A model generated the notes under the pieces. That model searched no databases, was not told where the DNA came from, and saw only the letters and a list, made by a program, of their open reading frames with translations. This document shows positions 34,633 through 44,060 of a stretch of 64,000 nt of DNA, piece after piece. The DNA comes from Laccaria trichodermophora (taxonomy: Eukaryota > Basidiomycota > Agaricomycetes > Agaricales > Hydnangiaceae). Position 1 is the first letter of the stretch, and each line of letters begins with the position of its first letter. The DNA lies in NCBI GenBank assembly GCA_018417955.1, contig JACTVC010000041.1:295953-359952 (forward strand), in the 5' to 3' direction. The translations under genes and the position numbers were made by a program.

Positions 34633-35309
34633 ATGGGCCTTCTTTTATTTCCGCCCACCTTTGCAGACAAAAATACTCCTTTTATTTGACTTTCAACAGA
34701 AGAGTATTCTCTATCATTTATCCTCCTCGGTCAGATCACACTGCACACGGTGCACATGCCCGCGACTCTCCGTGGACTCGAACTCCGTTCGCCCCATACA
34801 GCTCCGTGCGGGCGCGCCCAAAATTTCTTGGCACTTTCCTACTTTCCTCCGATACACAAAGTGGTCATTTAGGTTCTGCTCAACTCAACAGTTGGGTGAC
34901 TCGGCGTGTGGGCAGCTTCGAGCCGCGATCGGATACTTGCGGTTGATAGCATGTGGAATTCAAGGCTTATTACATTAAGCGCCCTGTTTTTCCTGTCTAA
35001 TGATCTACATTCGCTTTCTTCCAACCCTCGCCGACTCACGCCAATCTTTGTCTGGCTAGATCAGTCAATAATCGATCACGACACATGTTGCCGCGCGATG
35101 CACGCTTTGACGTTTCAAAGAGCGCCTACACAGCCGGTCATTCATTGGGGAAGACCTGCAGATCATCCCAAGATCTGGAATGTGCGGCCATTGTGTATCT
35201 GATGAGACGCTGCAGTCTTCTATCAAAGCGATCCCCGCGCTCACCTCAAATCACTTCCCCTCCCCTGTATTGCTTCAAAGTAACTCCGTTCTCTTCAACT
35301 TCATTGATC

Positions 35310-35759
35310 ATGCGCGTCCTCCTCGCCTTCGCGATCCTCCTCACTGCGTTTCTTACGTTTGCGTTGGCATCTCCCAGCTCATCTCCGTCCGCCATTCCCT
35401 GTGTATACAAATGCCCAACTAAAGATACTGCCAACCACAATCTTGGTGCACATGTTGAAACCAGCAGCCCCATCTACTGCCAATACAGAGAGGGCTACTG
35501 TCTATACGACAAGGTTAGTTGTATACCCTACGAATATATGTGTATAGTCACTCAATTAAATTCAGATCAGATCACGGGATTGATGACCTCTGATCACGAA
35601 TCCGGACACTGCCCTTCGAAAGCCGTCTGCGCAACGGTCAGCCGTCGCGCTGCTGTTGCTCAATCACCTCGTCAGAAGTCCGCTCGCCAGGTTGATACTG
35701 CGGAGATGAAGGTAAGGGATCAACTTGGGTCAGCTAAGCGCGGTAAGAGGTCGGTTTAG
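35310..35759 (+). CDS. Small secreted Cys-rich protein, paralogue 1
   Basis: Two exons (35310-35513, 35571-35759) encode 130 residues. A signal peptide (MRVLLAFAILLTAFLTFALA) is followed by a mature part with CVYKCPTKDTANH, IYCQYREGYCLYDK and, after the intron, SDHESGHCPSKAVCATVS, giving seven cysteines. A basic tail ends in SAKRGKRSV. No known fold was recognised; in a basidiomycete this profile suggests a secreted effector-like or defence protein, which is inference. The 57-bp intron has no stop and is a multiple of three, so retention would add 19 residues. The paralogue at 50289 fixes the acceptor. About 1.3 kb around this gene is duplicated there. Confidence 0.75.
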   Translation: MRVLLAFAILLTAFLTFALASPSSSPSAIPCVYKCPTKDTANHNLGAHVETSSPIYCQYREGYCLYDKVSCIPYEYMCIVTQLNSDQITGLMTSDHESGHCPSKAVCATVSRRAAVAQSPRQKSARQVDTAEMKVRDQLGSAKRGKRSV

Positions 35760-36451
35760 ATGCCGTTGAGGGGATGGTGAGCAGTGTTCTGGGATTGACA
35801 GTGACGCGTAAATCCTGTAGATGTTGGTGCATGGTTTTATGATTCACTATCATGGCTCTCTCACGCTTTATGGACTCCTACGCCCCAACTCCTTATACAT
35901 ACATAGTCATCCAATCATTTCATAAGGGACATGTAATTTTGTTCTATGTCTGGGCTTAAGACTACATTATTTGTATCGTACCCAGAGGACTTAATTAACC
36001 ATTTATTGGGAATTGTCCTTGTTCGAACCAGAGTGAATGAGATCATGAAGTTCGACTTTTTGACAAAACTCTAAATTAGACTGATAAATGTATGCTCGTG
36101 TATGCTTTCAATCTGATTTGAAAAGGATCAAAATTGCACTCTAGTTTGATTTGTGAATTCTAGTTCTAGCCCTTATTGCTTCGGGATCCTGTATGCTAGT
36201 TGTGTATAATCACTCTTGGGTGGCTGATATCCCCTTCTGAGGGGGTTTGTTGAAAGGCACGAAAGTTGAGTTTCATAACGTTGGCAACATTAATTATAAT
36301 TATGGTACACACAAATGAAAGACAAGACAAATGAAGGCAAAAACAAGGGCAGGCATTGCTAGAAAATGTGTAACGATTCCATTCATTCAACCAGTGGCTA
36401 ACCTGGCGAAAGGTGGTGGTCATCAATTTGAATGAGAACAAAGAAATGAAA
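35760..36451. other. Downstream region shared with the second SSP locus
   Basis: To about 36040 the sequence resembles 50747-51080, downstream of SSP paralogue 2. The rest holds no recognisable gene and adjoins the 3' end of the lysozyme gene. Confidence 0.4.
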
Positions 36452-39400
36452 TTACTTCTTCAAGCCAGTTTCCTCACCATTAAAGAGGTCTTGATCACCA
36501 GGGTTTGGCCCAGAATTTGCATACTGCCAGAAAGTTGTGAAGCTTGTCGCACGGCAAGTCAGTCAAGTCAATTTTGGGAAGGCCATGAACAGATGCTCAC
36601 GACCATCCTGCAGGCAAGTCCCCGATGCTATTTGCTACAAGCCAGAGGGGGTTGGTATTGCCAAAGGCGGGACTGTTCCCTGTACATTCTGTCCACCAAT
36701 TGGGTGCTGTATAAATGACAGTTGAAAAATATAAGTTTTAGACATCAAATCAATAAATTCAAGACTCACTTGGGTACCTAAGAAATACAGTATACTCAGG
36801 TGTCATGAAATTTGCCCTTAATTATGGACGTACCGTGCAGTTGCCGCATGGTAGGTGTTGGAGAAGCTTGTAATCCAGGAAACCATTGCATCGTGACTCA
36901 AGCCGTAGCACGTATCCCCCTTGGGATTATCTAAATAATATCCTTGTCAGCTTTGGAAACATCAATGCGAAATCAACTGGAACATACACTCAATATCAAG
37001 AGCACCAGGGAGAGTGATACCTAAGCATGTCAGTGGCGATAACATTCTATGGATGATGTACTTATGTACCATCTTTGGTCCATCCGCCTGTTTGTGGAAA
37101 TGAAAGTGAGATGGACATCATTTGTGTCGTCCATAACACTGACCACCATGCGCAAGAAAGAAATTTGCCTGATCTGCGCCAGTGCTAATGTCTGGATGCG
37201 CAAAGTGGTATGCTCCATGGATCAGTCCAGCATTAGTCACCCCTGTGTAATGATTGGAAAACGTAGGATCAATGAAACCTATGTGGCAGTCATTGTCAGA
37301 CACAGAGAAGATATTAGTGCACTTACCGGTGCCCTCCATTGCCTTGATGAAAGCAAAAGTAAGCCCATTTGCTTTGACAGTCGCCCAGTTGACGTTTGGT
37401 TGATAAAAAGTACTTAAATCCTTTTATTTATCCGATTTCTCAAGCTACGCAGAAAAAAAATGTTAAGAGAATCAATACTTTATCTTATGAAAAGAAAATA
37501 CCCTAATCATAAAGTATATTTACATAACTTTTCTAGATTTGATGCCGTATTTCTTCTAAGTGGGAGGGTTCAAAGGTTTGAAATCTTAAGTAAAGGCATA
37601 AATAGGTGTACACAGAGTCCCCCAGGTGCTGTGCGCCTGGAGAAACTCGCAAGAAAGATGTCCATTGATGGTAGCGTTGTCCTAATCAATACATAACAAA
37701 AGAGGGTGCAGGAGGGTGGGTAAATGCGCAAACGAGAGCTAACCGATAGCAAGCTCAAGTGGAGGTAAGACGAGGGAGTTGTCTTACAACTTGAGGTGAC
37801 TCCCCCCATGGGTGAGTCTCAAGTATACGGCTCGCCCGCACTGGAAATCGCTAGTCTCCAAGACTAGGAGTATCTCAGGGAGAGGAGAATATTTCATCCC
37901 CAGGCACCCGTGTGCCCTGATTAGACTATAGTAAAAATATTTTTAAACTCGACTAATCGTGGGAGGGTTCAAAGGTTTGAAATCTTAAGTAAAGGCATAA
38001 ATAGGTGTACACAGAGTCCCCCAGGCGCTGTGCGCCTGGAGAATCTCACAAGAAAGATGTCCATTGATGGTAGTGTTGTCCTATAATACCTATAATATGT
38101 AGAAAAGGGGAAGAGGAGGGAGGGGAATTGTCTGTTTGTGGAAATAAGAAAATGTCTGTGGGGAAAGAAAAGAAAAATGTCTGTGGGGAAAAGAAAAGTT
38201 GAGTGGAGTAGAACAGAAGGATGTTGTGAGATACCAGAAAATGGGAAAGGAAGTTAATGTCCAGTAGCTTGTTGGTGAGCAGGACGACCAAACAGCATTG
38301 CATGTAGAAGAATGGGATTCTTCTGTATGTATATATGGAAGGTGTTTGATGCCCAACGCCCAGTGGCTTGAATGATGTGAGGTGGTACACCAGCTTTGGC
38401 GAGGGAAGTGGCTCCGCCGGCTCACATGGATTGGCCTGCAATATCTGATGGGAAGAAGTGGCGTAATTTGCGTATGAACCAGGAACGTGTCGGCACAGTG
38501 CCAGATGTACATAACCAAAGTTCTGGTTTGAAGGGGTGGAGTGTATTGCGAGAGGAGATGTATGTTGTGAAGATGTTGTGAGGGTTTGTAGGAAGATTTG
38601 TCTTCTGAATAATGACAATGTTACCTTCAAAGAAGCGGTCGGCCTTATGGCCAGGCAGCAACAATGAGTAGGTGGTTTGAGTAATGTCAACAGTGTCACA
38701 TAGCATGATTTTACGATAGTCACGAGAGGCCACTCTGTCAGGGAAAGTGAGCTCGCCGAGGCGGAAAAGCCCATGGAAACCCGTGAATAGAATAGCGAGA
38801 AACAATTTTTCATCGTGGTGGGGAGTTGATTGCAGTTGAGACAGAACGGTGATAAGGTCATCTGTTGATAAGGGTCGCTTGCGCCGTATTGTTGTCCCAA
38901 AACGTCGACGACAGCCAGCCAAAGTGCGTGATACGAGGATGCTGTTGCGATTTTTTCGAATGTCAGGGAAATATACTTCTAGCTGATTGCAAATTCCTGA
39001 GAGATACAAGTTGACAGAGTCAGGTTTGATGTGGGCGGACATGTAAACAACAAAGAAACTAAGTGTTTGTTGAGTTGGTTCAATGGGAAAATCGTGGATT
39101 TTGCAAAAGGTGAGATATGAGTTCAATGCGGATGTGTATGTGAGATGAGAAGAATTGTCAATGGATAATCCGAGTGCAATAGACCGTTCGTGCGTAAGGT
39201 GGTCTAGTGACCATGGCTCTCTCTGAGGTTGGCGAGAGCCACGTGAGATGCTAATCATTTTTTGGCTGCCCCCAGCGTCAATTGAGGGGGTTGAACGATA
39301 GTGAGGTGGCAAAAAGGCGAATCAGCATACAATGGGCATGAAAGAGCTTCACTTTGGACAGTCATTATTCTTGTGCCCAGATGAAAGGCACTTGCTGCAA

Positions 39401-42400
39401 ACATGAAGCCGGCGACACTGAGTACTCTCAAGCATGCACAACCCTTCATTCCAGCGGTTGCAAGGTTCAGATAGCTTTTTGCGTGAAGTCACTGAGGGTT
39501 TATTTGGGGTAGCAGTGGATGCATGTTGGACGACAGTGGCACCGATTGAATCCATGTGGGTCGATCTAAGGTCGAAGAACTTGTTGAAGTCAGTGAGCTC
39601 CAAGTCTCGACGAGCACCGACACGTCGCTGAACTGCCTTGTCAAAAAGGATAACACGATCATGAAAGTGTACATCAGTTGCAGCGAATAGCCCAATGATG
39701 TACTCAGCATATTGTGCAAGCTTGCCAGCTCTATGTGGGAAAGCGGCGCATGTAGCTTGTGATGACCGATTCCAAGTGATGCTCCACTCTCCTGTGGTAG
39801 ATACAATTTTTGTTGGATTGACTGTTCTGAAGTGAATTTCGAAGTCCCCGATTTCCTCGACTCGTTCGTTGTTATTGGATGTTGAGTAATATCCAGTGAG
39901 GACAGCGTCAAGGTTGATAGCACGTCCTGTGAGAACATTCGTCCACTCCGAATCTGGAAACTCAGGACAGCTGGGAGAATTGATGAGGGATCGTTTAGTT
40001 CCTTTTGGATCAATAGCATAGAGTTTGAGTAACTCAAGGGATTTAGAGAGTGACGGAGAGAGTGTAGCACCATGAATGAAGTCCGAAATTGTCCAGGGGA
40101 ATTTTGAGTCATCGGGTTTTGCTCGTTTAGGAGATGGGATGTCTCCAAGGTCTTCATCATCGGGATTTGCTTCTGGAATAGGTTGGGGACTTTCTGAACG
40201 TCGACGACGTCCACGGTGTTCAGCTTCTGCGAGGTGTCCTTGATGATTCTCAATAATGGTGAGAAAACAGCTGAATGCCTCTTCAACTGTTGCTGAAGTC
40301 GATTCATCATCAGGGACTGCTTCCAATAAAGTCGTGTAAATTCTGCACAGTGCAATCCCTTTGGAGATCCGAGATGAACGATAGTCCTCAAGGATAGCAT
40401 TGCAAGAGGCGAGAGCAGCATTGGCAATTGGGAAATTCCCAGATCTACCGGCAGCAAACTCTTCGTCTCCTGTAGCGCCAGACCTCTCGTTGTCAACAAT
40501 GGGTTCTTGACCTTGATTTGGATTGACTGTTGATGAATTCGAGTCTCGTTCTCCAACTTGAGCATTGGATTGTTGTGTGGAATTTGTCTCAGCAGCAGAA
40601 CCAGAATTAGGAGTAATAACAGCTTCATTGCTCGTAGACATAGAAAGTGTAGTGATTGAAGATGTTGAAAAGATCTGATGCAGCCATAGGTTGAAAGGTA
40701 AACGCACAAACGAGAGCTAACCGATAGCAAGCTCGAGTGGAGGTAAGACGAGGGAGTTGTCTTACAACTTGAGGTGACTCCCCCCGTGGGTGAGTCTCAA
40801 GTATACGGCTCGCCCACACTGGAAATCGCTAGTCTCTGAGACTAGGAGTATCTCAGGGAGAGGAGAATATTTCGTCCCCAGGCACCTGTGTGCCCCGATT
40901 AGACTATAGTAAAAATATTTTTAATCGTGCAAGGGTGGAAGGAGGTCCATAATCTTGAATAGAAATGAAAGATAATAGGCAAAAACAGGGTTGCGTCGAT
41001 GTGAGGGCAACCCGTGAGAAATGTATTTCACGGCCTTGATGTCCTATTACCTATAAATGTGAGTGAGGGAAAGGGAAGGGGGGGAGATTATGTAAGTGTC
41101 TTTTGGAAAAGGAAGAAAGAAGTTGAGTGGAGTGGAGTGGAGTGATGTTTGTAAGAGGCCGGGATAAAAATCTGAGGCAGTACAAGTCAGAGAAAATAGT
41201 CCAATGTTAAATAAATAAAAAAAAGTCAATAGATCAAATGTTTGTAGCTGGTTGGTGGGCAGGGTGCCCAAATAACATAGCTTGGAGAAGAACAGGATTC
41301 TTTCTGATGTAGATCTGAAAGGTATCCGATGCCCATCGTCCAATGGCTTGAATGATGTTGGGAGGTACACCAGCTTCAGCAAGAGAAGTGGCACCTCCAG
41401 CACGCATAGATTGGCCTGCAATATCAGCAGGGAAGAAATGATGGAGTTGTTTCATGAACCAGGAGCAGGTCGGCACACTGCCAGACTCACACAACCAAAG
41501 TTCAGGTTTTAATGGATGAAGGGTGTCTCGTGATTGTAAATATGAGGTGAAAAATGAGTATGGGTTGGTTGGGAGGTTTGTCTTTTTGATGATAATCAAG
41601 TTTCCTTCGTAGAAGCGGTCGGCCTTGTGGCCAGGCAGCCAAAATGAGTAGGATTTCTTGGTGATATCAACAGTGTGCCGGAGGATAACTTTCCGATAAT
41701 TGCGCTGTGCAACTTTGTCTGGGAAGGTAATCTCTCCAAGACGCATGAGGCCATGGAAACCTGTCTCTAGCATTGAGAGGAATAGTTTGTCATCATGACA
41801 AGTGGAAGACCCTATGGCAGAGATGACAGTTTGCAGATCAGTGGTTGACAGTGGGCGTTTTCGTTTTACAGGAGTTCCAAAGCGGCGTTGACATCCTGTC
41901 ATAGTACGTGACACAAGCATAGAGTTGCGGGTTTTCCTCACATCTGGGAAGAAAGGTTCAAGCTGATTGCAGATCCCAGATAGATAAGAGTTGACGGAAG
42001 AGGGTTTGATATGTGATGACATGTAGACAGCATAAAAGCTGAGAGTTTGTTCAGTGGGTGTGATATTGAACTTGTGGATTTTGCAGAATGTGAGATATGA
42101 GTTCAGGGCTGATGTGTATGTGATGTGAGAAGAGTTGTCGATGGACATCCCCAATGCAATTGACTGTTCATGAACTAGACGATCAAGAGTCCATGGTTCA
42201 TGCTGGGGTTGGCGAGAACCATGTGAAATAGAGATCATTTATTAATTACCCCCAGCGTAGGTGATCGAGGGGGCTGCAGATAAAGGTAACAATGCGTAAC
42301 ATCGGAAGTGGTGGGTCGAGACATATTAGGGATGAAATTACTGGGAGGACGGGCACTCAGGTCCTTTGTGTCCACCCTTGGAGCACTTGTTGCAAACATG

Positions 42401-44060
42401 GAGTTGACGACACTGGCTGCCATCAAGCAAGCACAGCCCCTCATTCCATCGGTTGCATGCCTCCTGTTTCTTGCGTGAAGTCGAGGGTACCTTTGAGATA
42501 GGTAAGCGTTGCACAACAGCTGCACCAATGGAATCCATGTGTGCGGTTCTAAGATTGGCAAATTTGTCGAAATGAGTGAGCTCGAGATCACGTCGGCTGC
42601 CGACACGACGGCAAACAGCCTTGTCGAAAAGAATAACTCAGTCATGGAACAGGATATCAGTTGCTGCAAAAAGTGCGATGATGTACTCAGCATAGTCGGC
42701 CAGTTCTCCCGCACGATGAGGGAAAGCCATTGACGTTGCGCAAGATGCTCTATTCCAAGCGATTGTCCACTCCCCTGCACTTGAAACAATTTTGGTTGGG
42801 GCAACGGTTCCAAATTTGATATCGAGATCACCGATTGACTCAACACGCTCGTCGTTATTGGATGTTGAGTAATAACCTGTAAGTACTGTGTCGAGGTTGA
42901 CTGCGCGACCCGCAAGAATGTTCGTCCATTCAGAGTCCGGGAATTCAGGGCATGTGGGTGAGTTGATGAGGGATCACTTTGTGCCCTTAGGGTCAACTGC
43001 ATACAGTTTGAGGAGGTCGAGTGAGGCTGTGAGGGAAGGGGATAAAGTGACCGAATGTATGAAATCTGAGACAACCCATGGGTATTGAGACTCATCAGGT
43101 TTTGCACGTTTCGTTGGGCGAGACAGTTCCTCCTCGTCAAATTGCTCTTCAACAGGTGATTTTGAACGTTGCCTGTTGCCGCGGCGTTCGGCTTCAGAAA
43201 GGTGGTGTTCGTGGTTTTCAAGGATGATGATATAGCACGCAAAGGCCTCTTCAACTCCTGTCGGGTCTGCTGGTAATGCATCGGTGAGTGTGGTGTAGAT
43301 TCGGCTAAGTGCTGTGGCTTTTGAGATGTTTGAGGCACGAAAGTCTTCGATTGGCTTGTTGCAAGCAGCAAGGGCAGCGATAGAAACTGGGGCATTCCCA
43401 AGTGTTCGATCTCGACTTTGCCCAGATTCCGGTGACAAGGATCGGCGATTACCAGAACCTCGTTCGCCGGAAGTTGTTCCTGGATGCTGTTGATCAATTG
43501 CGCCGTTGTTACCACCTTGAGTAGTGTCGTTGTTACCACCAGAAATAGGAGTTTCAAGAGGAGTAGAAGTTGCATCAACGACATTGCCAGTAGACATGAG
43601 ATGAAATAATGAGGATTTGATCCGATGCAACTAAGAGTTGTAATGTGAATGCAAGATACCGCTACCTCAGAAGGATGGGGTAGGAGGAAGAGAGAGGAAA
43701 GTTCGACTCTGCTCAACCTGAAACGCTGGTCTCAGAGACCAGGAATATCTCGGGGAGAGGAGATGTGTTACGTCCCCTAGGCACCCGTGCGCCCGATTAG
43801 ACTACAGTAAAAATAATTCTAAACTCGATTAAACTCGATTAACCACTATAACTGAAATATGTGATAATGTGAAACCTATTAAGAGAGATGCCAATTTTAT
43901 TAATATAAAATTAATATTTGCAAATAAATATTGCTTATTTTAGAGATCTTGATACGTCGATGCCCATGGGCTGGGCACGTTCATTGATTGTGAGTGGGTT
44001 GGTGCTCACGAAGATGAGAGGAGCGGATACAGTCAGAGCTGCTAGGAATTTGAACTTCAT
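36452..44060 (-). CDS. GH25 lysozyme-type muramidase, first intron filled by a 6.3-kb TE array
   Basis: Exon 1 (44060 to about 43948) encodes a signal peptide (MKFKFLAALTVSAPLIFVST), a short propeptide and GIDVS with the first catalytic Asp of GH25. After the TE array the gene resumes near 37413: FYQPNVNWATVKANGLTF, AFIKAMEGT, DPTFSNHYTGVTNAG, GAYHFAHPD, GALDIEYNP (catalytic Asp-x-Glu), CYGLSHDAMVSW, NWWTECTGNS and FTTFWQYANSG, stop at 36452. Introns: 37279-37326, 37088-37143, 37021-37069, 36931-36987, 36778-36833, one starting 36769, and 36543-36600. The acceptor of the 36769 intron is odd: CAACTG stands where CAACAG would fit, and the next AG drops four residues (IIYT). The exon 1 donor is weak. 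A secreted enzyme cutting bacterial peptidoglycan; whether this allele is still spliced through is unknown. Confidence 0.75.
37560..37684 (-). repeat. Split direct repeat 'a', outer copy
   Basis: 125 bp beginning GTGGGAGGGTTCAAAGG and ending GTTGTCCTA; nearly identical to 37959-38083. Contains a hairpin CCAGGYGCTGTGCGCCTGG. Confidence 0.85.
37719..37958 (-). repeat. Split direct repeat 'b', outer copy
   Basis: 240 bp matching 40697-40926, from GGTAAATGCGCAAACGAGAG to the AAACTCGACTAATC end. Contains the stem CTAGTCTCCAAGACTAG. Confidence 0.85.
37959..38083 (-). repeat. Split direct repeat 'a', inner copy
   Basis: Adjoins the YR1 end of element 1. Copy of 37560-37684, directly following repeat b. 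Confidence 0.85.
38254..39258 (-). pseudogene. Tyrosine recombinase of element 1, one nonsense codon
   Basis: 335 codons from ATG 39258 (MISISRGSRQPQ) to TAA 38254, the same length as copy 2. An N-terminal SAM-like core-binding part (NSYLTFCKIHDF...VNLYLSGICNQL) is followed by the catalytic domain with HGLFRLGELTFPD (first catalytic Arg), LPGHKADRF, and the GQSM-x-AGGA, GRWASNTF and YIQKNP segments (final Tyr). The only break is TGA at about 38419-38421, exactly at the second catalytic Arg (box II), where copy 2 has CGT. The change fits CGA to TGA. Would catalyse DNA strand exchange for integration; inactive as written. Confidence 0.85.
39349..40641 (-). CDS. Gag-like protein of element 1 (intact)
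   Basis: 430 residues from MSTSNEAV at 40641. A low-complexity Ser/Asn/Gln N-terminus precedes a helical central region (ANAALASCNAILEDYR ... EEAFSCFLTIIENHQGH), an Arg/Ser/Pro-rich linker (RRRRSESPQP...SPKRAKP) and a conserved block (WTNVLTGRAINLD, YYSTSNNNERVE, AFPHRAGKLAQYAEYI). The end has a C-x7-C-x6-C-x3-H cluster and a CCHC knuckle (C-x2-C-x4-H-x4-C, CSKCLSSGHKNNDC). The knuckle and position suggest a Gag-type RNA-binding protein. Stop 90 bp before the YR1 start. No lesion. Confidence 0.8.
   Translation of the reverse strand: MSTSNEAVITPNSGSAAETNSTQQSNAQVGERDSNSSTVNPNQGQEPIVDNERSGATGDEEFAAGRSGNFPIANAALASCNAILEDYRSSRISKGIALCRIYTTLLEAVPDDESTSATVEEAFSCFLTIIENHQGHLAEAEHRGRRRRSESPQPIPEANPDDEDLGDIPSPKRAKPDDSKFPWTISDFIHGATLSPSLSKSLELLKLYAIDPKGTKRSLINSPSCPEFPDSEWTNVLTGRAINLDAVLTGYYSTSNNNERVEEIGDFEIHFRTVNPTKIVSTTGEWSITWNRSSQATCAAFPHRAGKLAQYAEYIIGLFAATDVHFHDRVILFDKAVQRRVGARRDLELTDFNKFFDLRSTHMDSIGATVVQHASTATPNKPSVTSRKKLSEPCNRWNEGLCMLESTQCRRLHVCSKCLSSGHKNNDCPK
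40697..40926 (-). repeat. Repeat 'b' at the 5' end of element 1
   Basis: Copy of 37719-37958; on the coding strand it is the leader region upstream of gag1. Abuts repeat a' of element 2 at TTAATC/GTGCAAGG. Confidence 0.85.
40927..41045 (-). repeat. Repeat a' of element 2
   Basis: Starts GTGCAAGGGTGGAAGG and ends GATGTCCTA, so the ends match repeat a (GTGGGAGGGT..., ...GTCCTA) while the middle is diverged. It marks a related but distinct subfamily. Confidence 0.65.
41234..42238 (-). CDS. Tyrosine recombinase of element 2 (intact)
   Basis: 334 residues from MISISHGSRQPQ at ATG 42238. N-terminal core-binding region (NSYLTFCKIHKF, VNSYLSGICNQL), then the catalytic domain: GLMRLGEITFPDK (Arg I), LPGHKADRFYEG (candidate Lys hairpin), GQSMRAGGATSLAEAG (box II with Arg; Gln replaces the usual His), QAIGRWASDTFQIYIRKN (Trp in the His/Trp position, then the nucleophilic Tyr). 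All core residues are present, so it may be active. Family: DIRS/Ngaro/Crypton-type fungal YRs; the split direct repeats favour a PAT/Ngaro relationship. 99 bp downstream of gag2. Confidence 0.85.
   Translation of the reverse strand: MISISHGSRQPQHEPWTLDRLVHEQSIALGMSIDNSSHITYTSALNSYLTFCKIHKFNITPTEQTLSFYAVYMSSHIKPSSVNSYLSGICNQLEPFFPDVRKTRNSMLVSRTMTGCQRRFGTPVKRKRPLSTTDLQTVISAIGSSTCHDDKLFLSMLETGFHGLMRLGEITFPDKVAQRNYRKVILRHTVDITKKSYSFWLPGHKADRFYEGNLIIIKKTNLPTNPYSFFTSYLQSRDTLHPLKPELWLCESGSVPTCSWFMKQLHHFFPADIAGQSMRAGGATSLAEAGVPPNIIQAIGRWASDTFQIYIRKNPVLLQAMLFGHPAHQPATNI
42338..43597 (-). pseudogene. Gag-like protein of element 2, two nonsense codons
   Basis: 420-codon frame from MSTGNVVD at 43597, collinear with gag1 and ending in the same C-x7-C-x6-C-x3-H plus CCHC knuckle (CNKCSKGGHKGPEC). 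Broken by TGA at 42974-42976 (after DPKGTK, where gag1 has CGA Arg) and by a second TGA near 42640 (in FHD*VILF, where gag1 has Arg). Both fit CGA to TGA. The rest of the frame is open, so decay is slight and recent. Confidence 0.8.
43640..43840 (-). repeat. Repeat b' at the outer end of element 2
   Basis: Shares with b the CTGGTCTCAGAGACCAG-type stem, the GGGGAGAGGAG block, CGATTAGACTA and the TAAAAATA...AAACTCGATTAA end. It ends near 43840, where AT-rich lysozyme intron sequence resumes. Confidence 0.65.

Larger units (their letters stand above)
37560..43840 (-). mobile_element. Tandem tyrosine-recombinase elements (gag + YR, no RT)
   Basis: Along the plus strand the order is a-b-a-[YR1, gag1 reversed]-b-a'-[YR2, gag2 reversed]-b'. 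Read on the coding strand, the first element is b-gag-YR-a-b-a, the split-direct-repeat layout (A1-ORFs-B1-A2-B2) known from PAT/Ngaro-type YR retroelements. The second element (about 40927-43840) abuts it head to tail at a TAATC/GTG junction. Each element has a gag-like ORF and a 334-codon tyrosine recombinase, separated by 90-99 bp. No reverse transcriptase or RNase H is present. No target duplication is visible, as expected for YR integration. The array lies in intron 1 of the GH25 gene, in the same orientation. Confidence 0.8.

Noticed and set aside
36452..37413. GH25 fragment as a 5'-truncated pseudogene
   Set aside because: The missing signal-peptide exon with GIDVS was found at 43948-44060 beyond the YR array, so the gene is interrupted in an intron and not truncated.
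39489..40730. 413-residue minus-strand frame overlapping gag1
   Set aside because: Alternative-frame shadow of gag1; only the gag1 frame has the CCHC knuckle and a homologue in element 2.
42235..43716. 493-residue minus-strand frame overlapping gag2
   Set aside because: It is in another frame, has a Ser/Leu-rich shadow composition, and the gag2 frame matches gag1 residue by residue.
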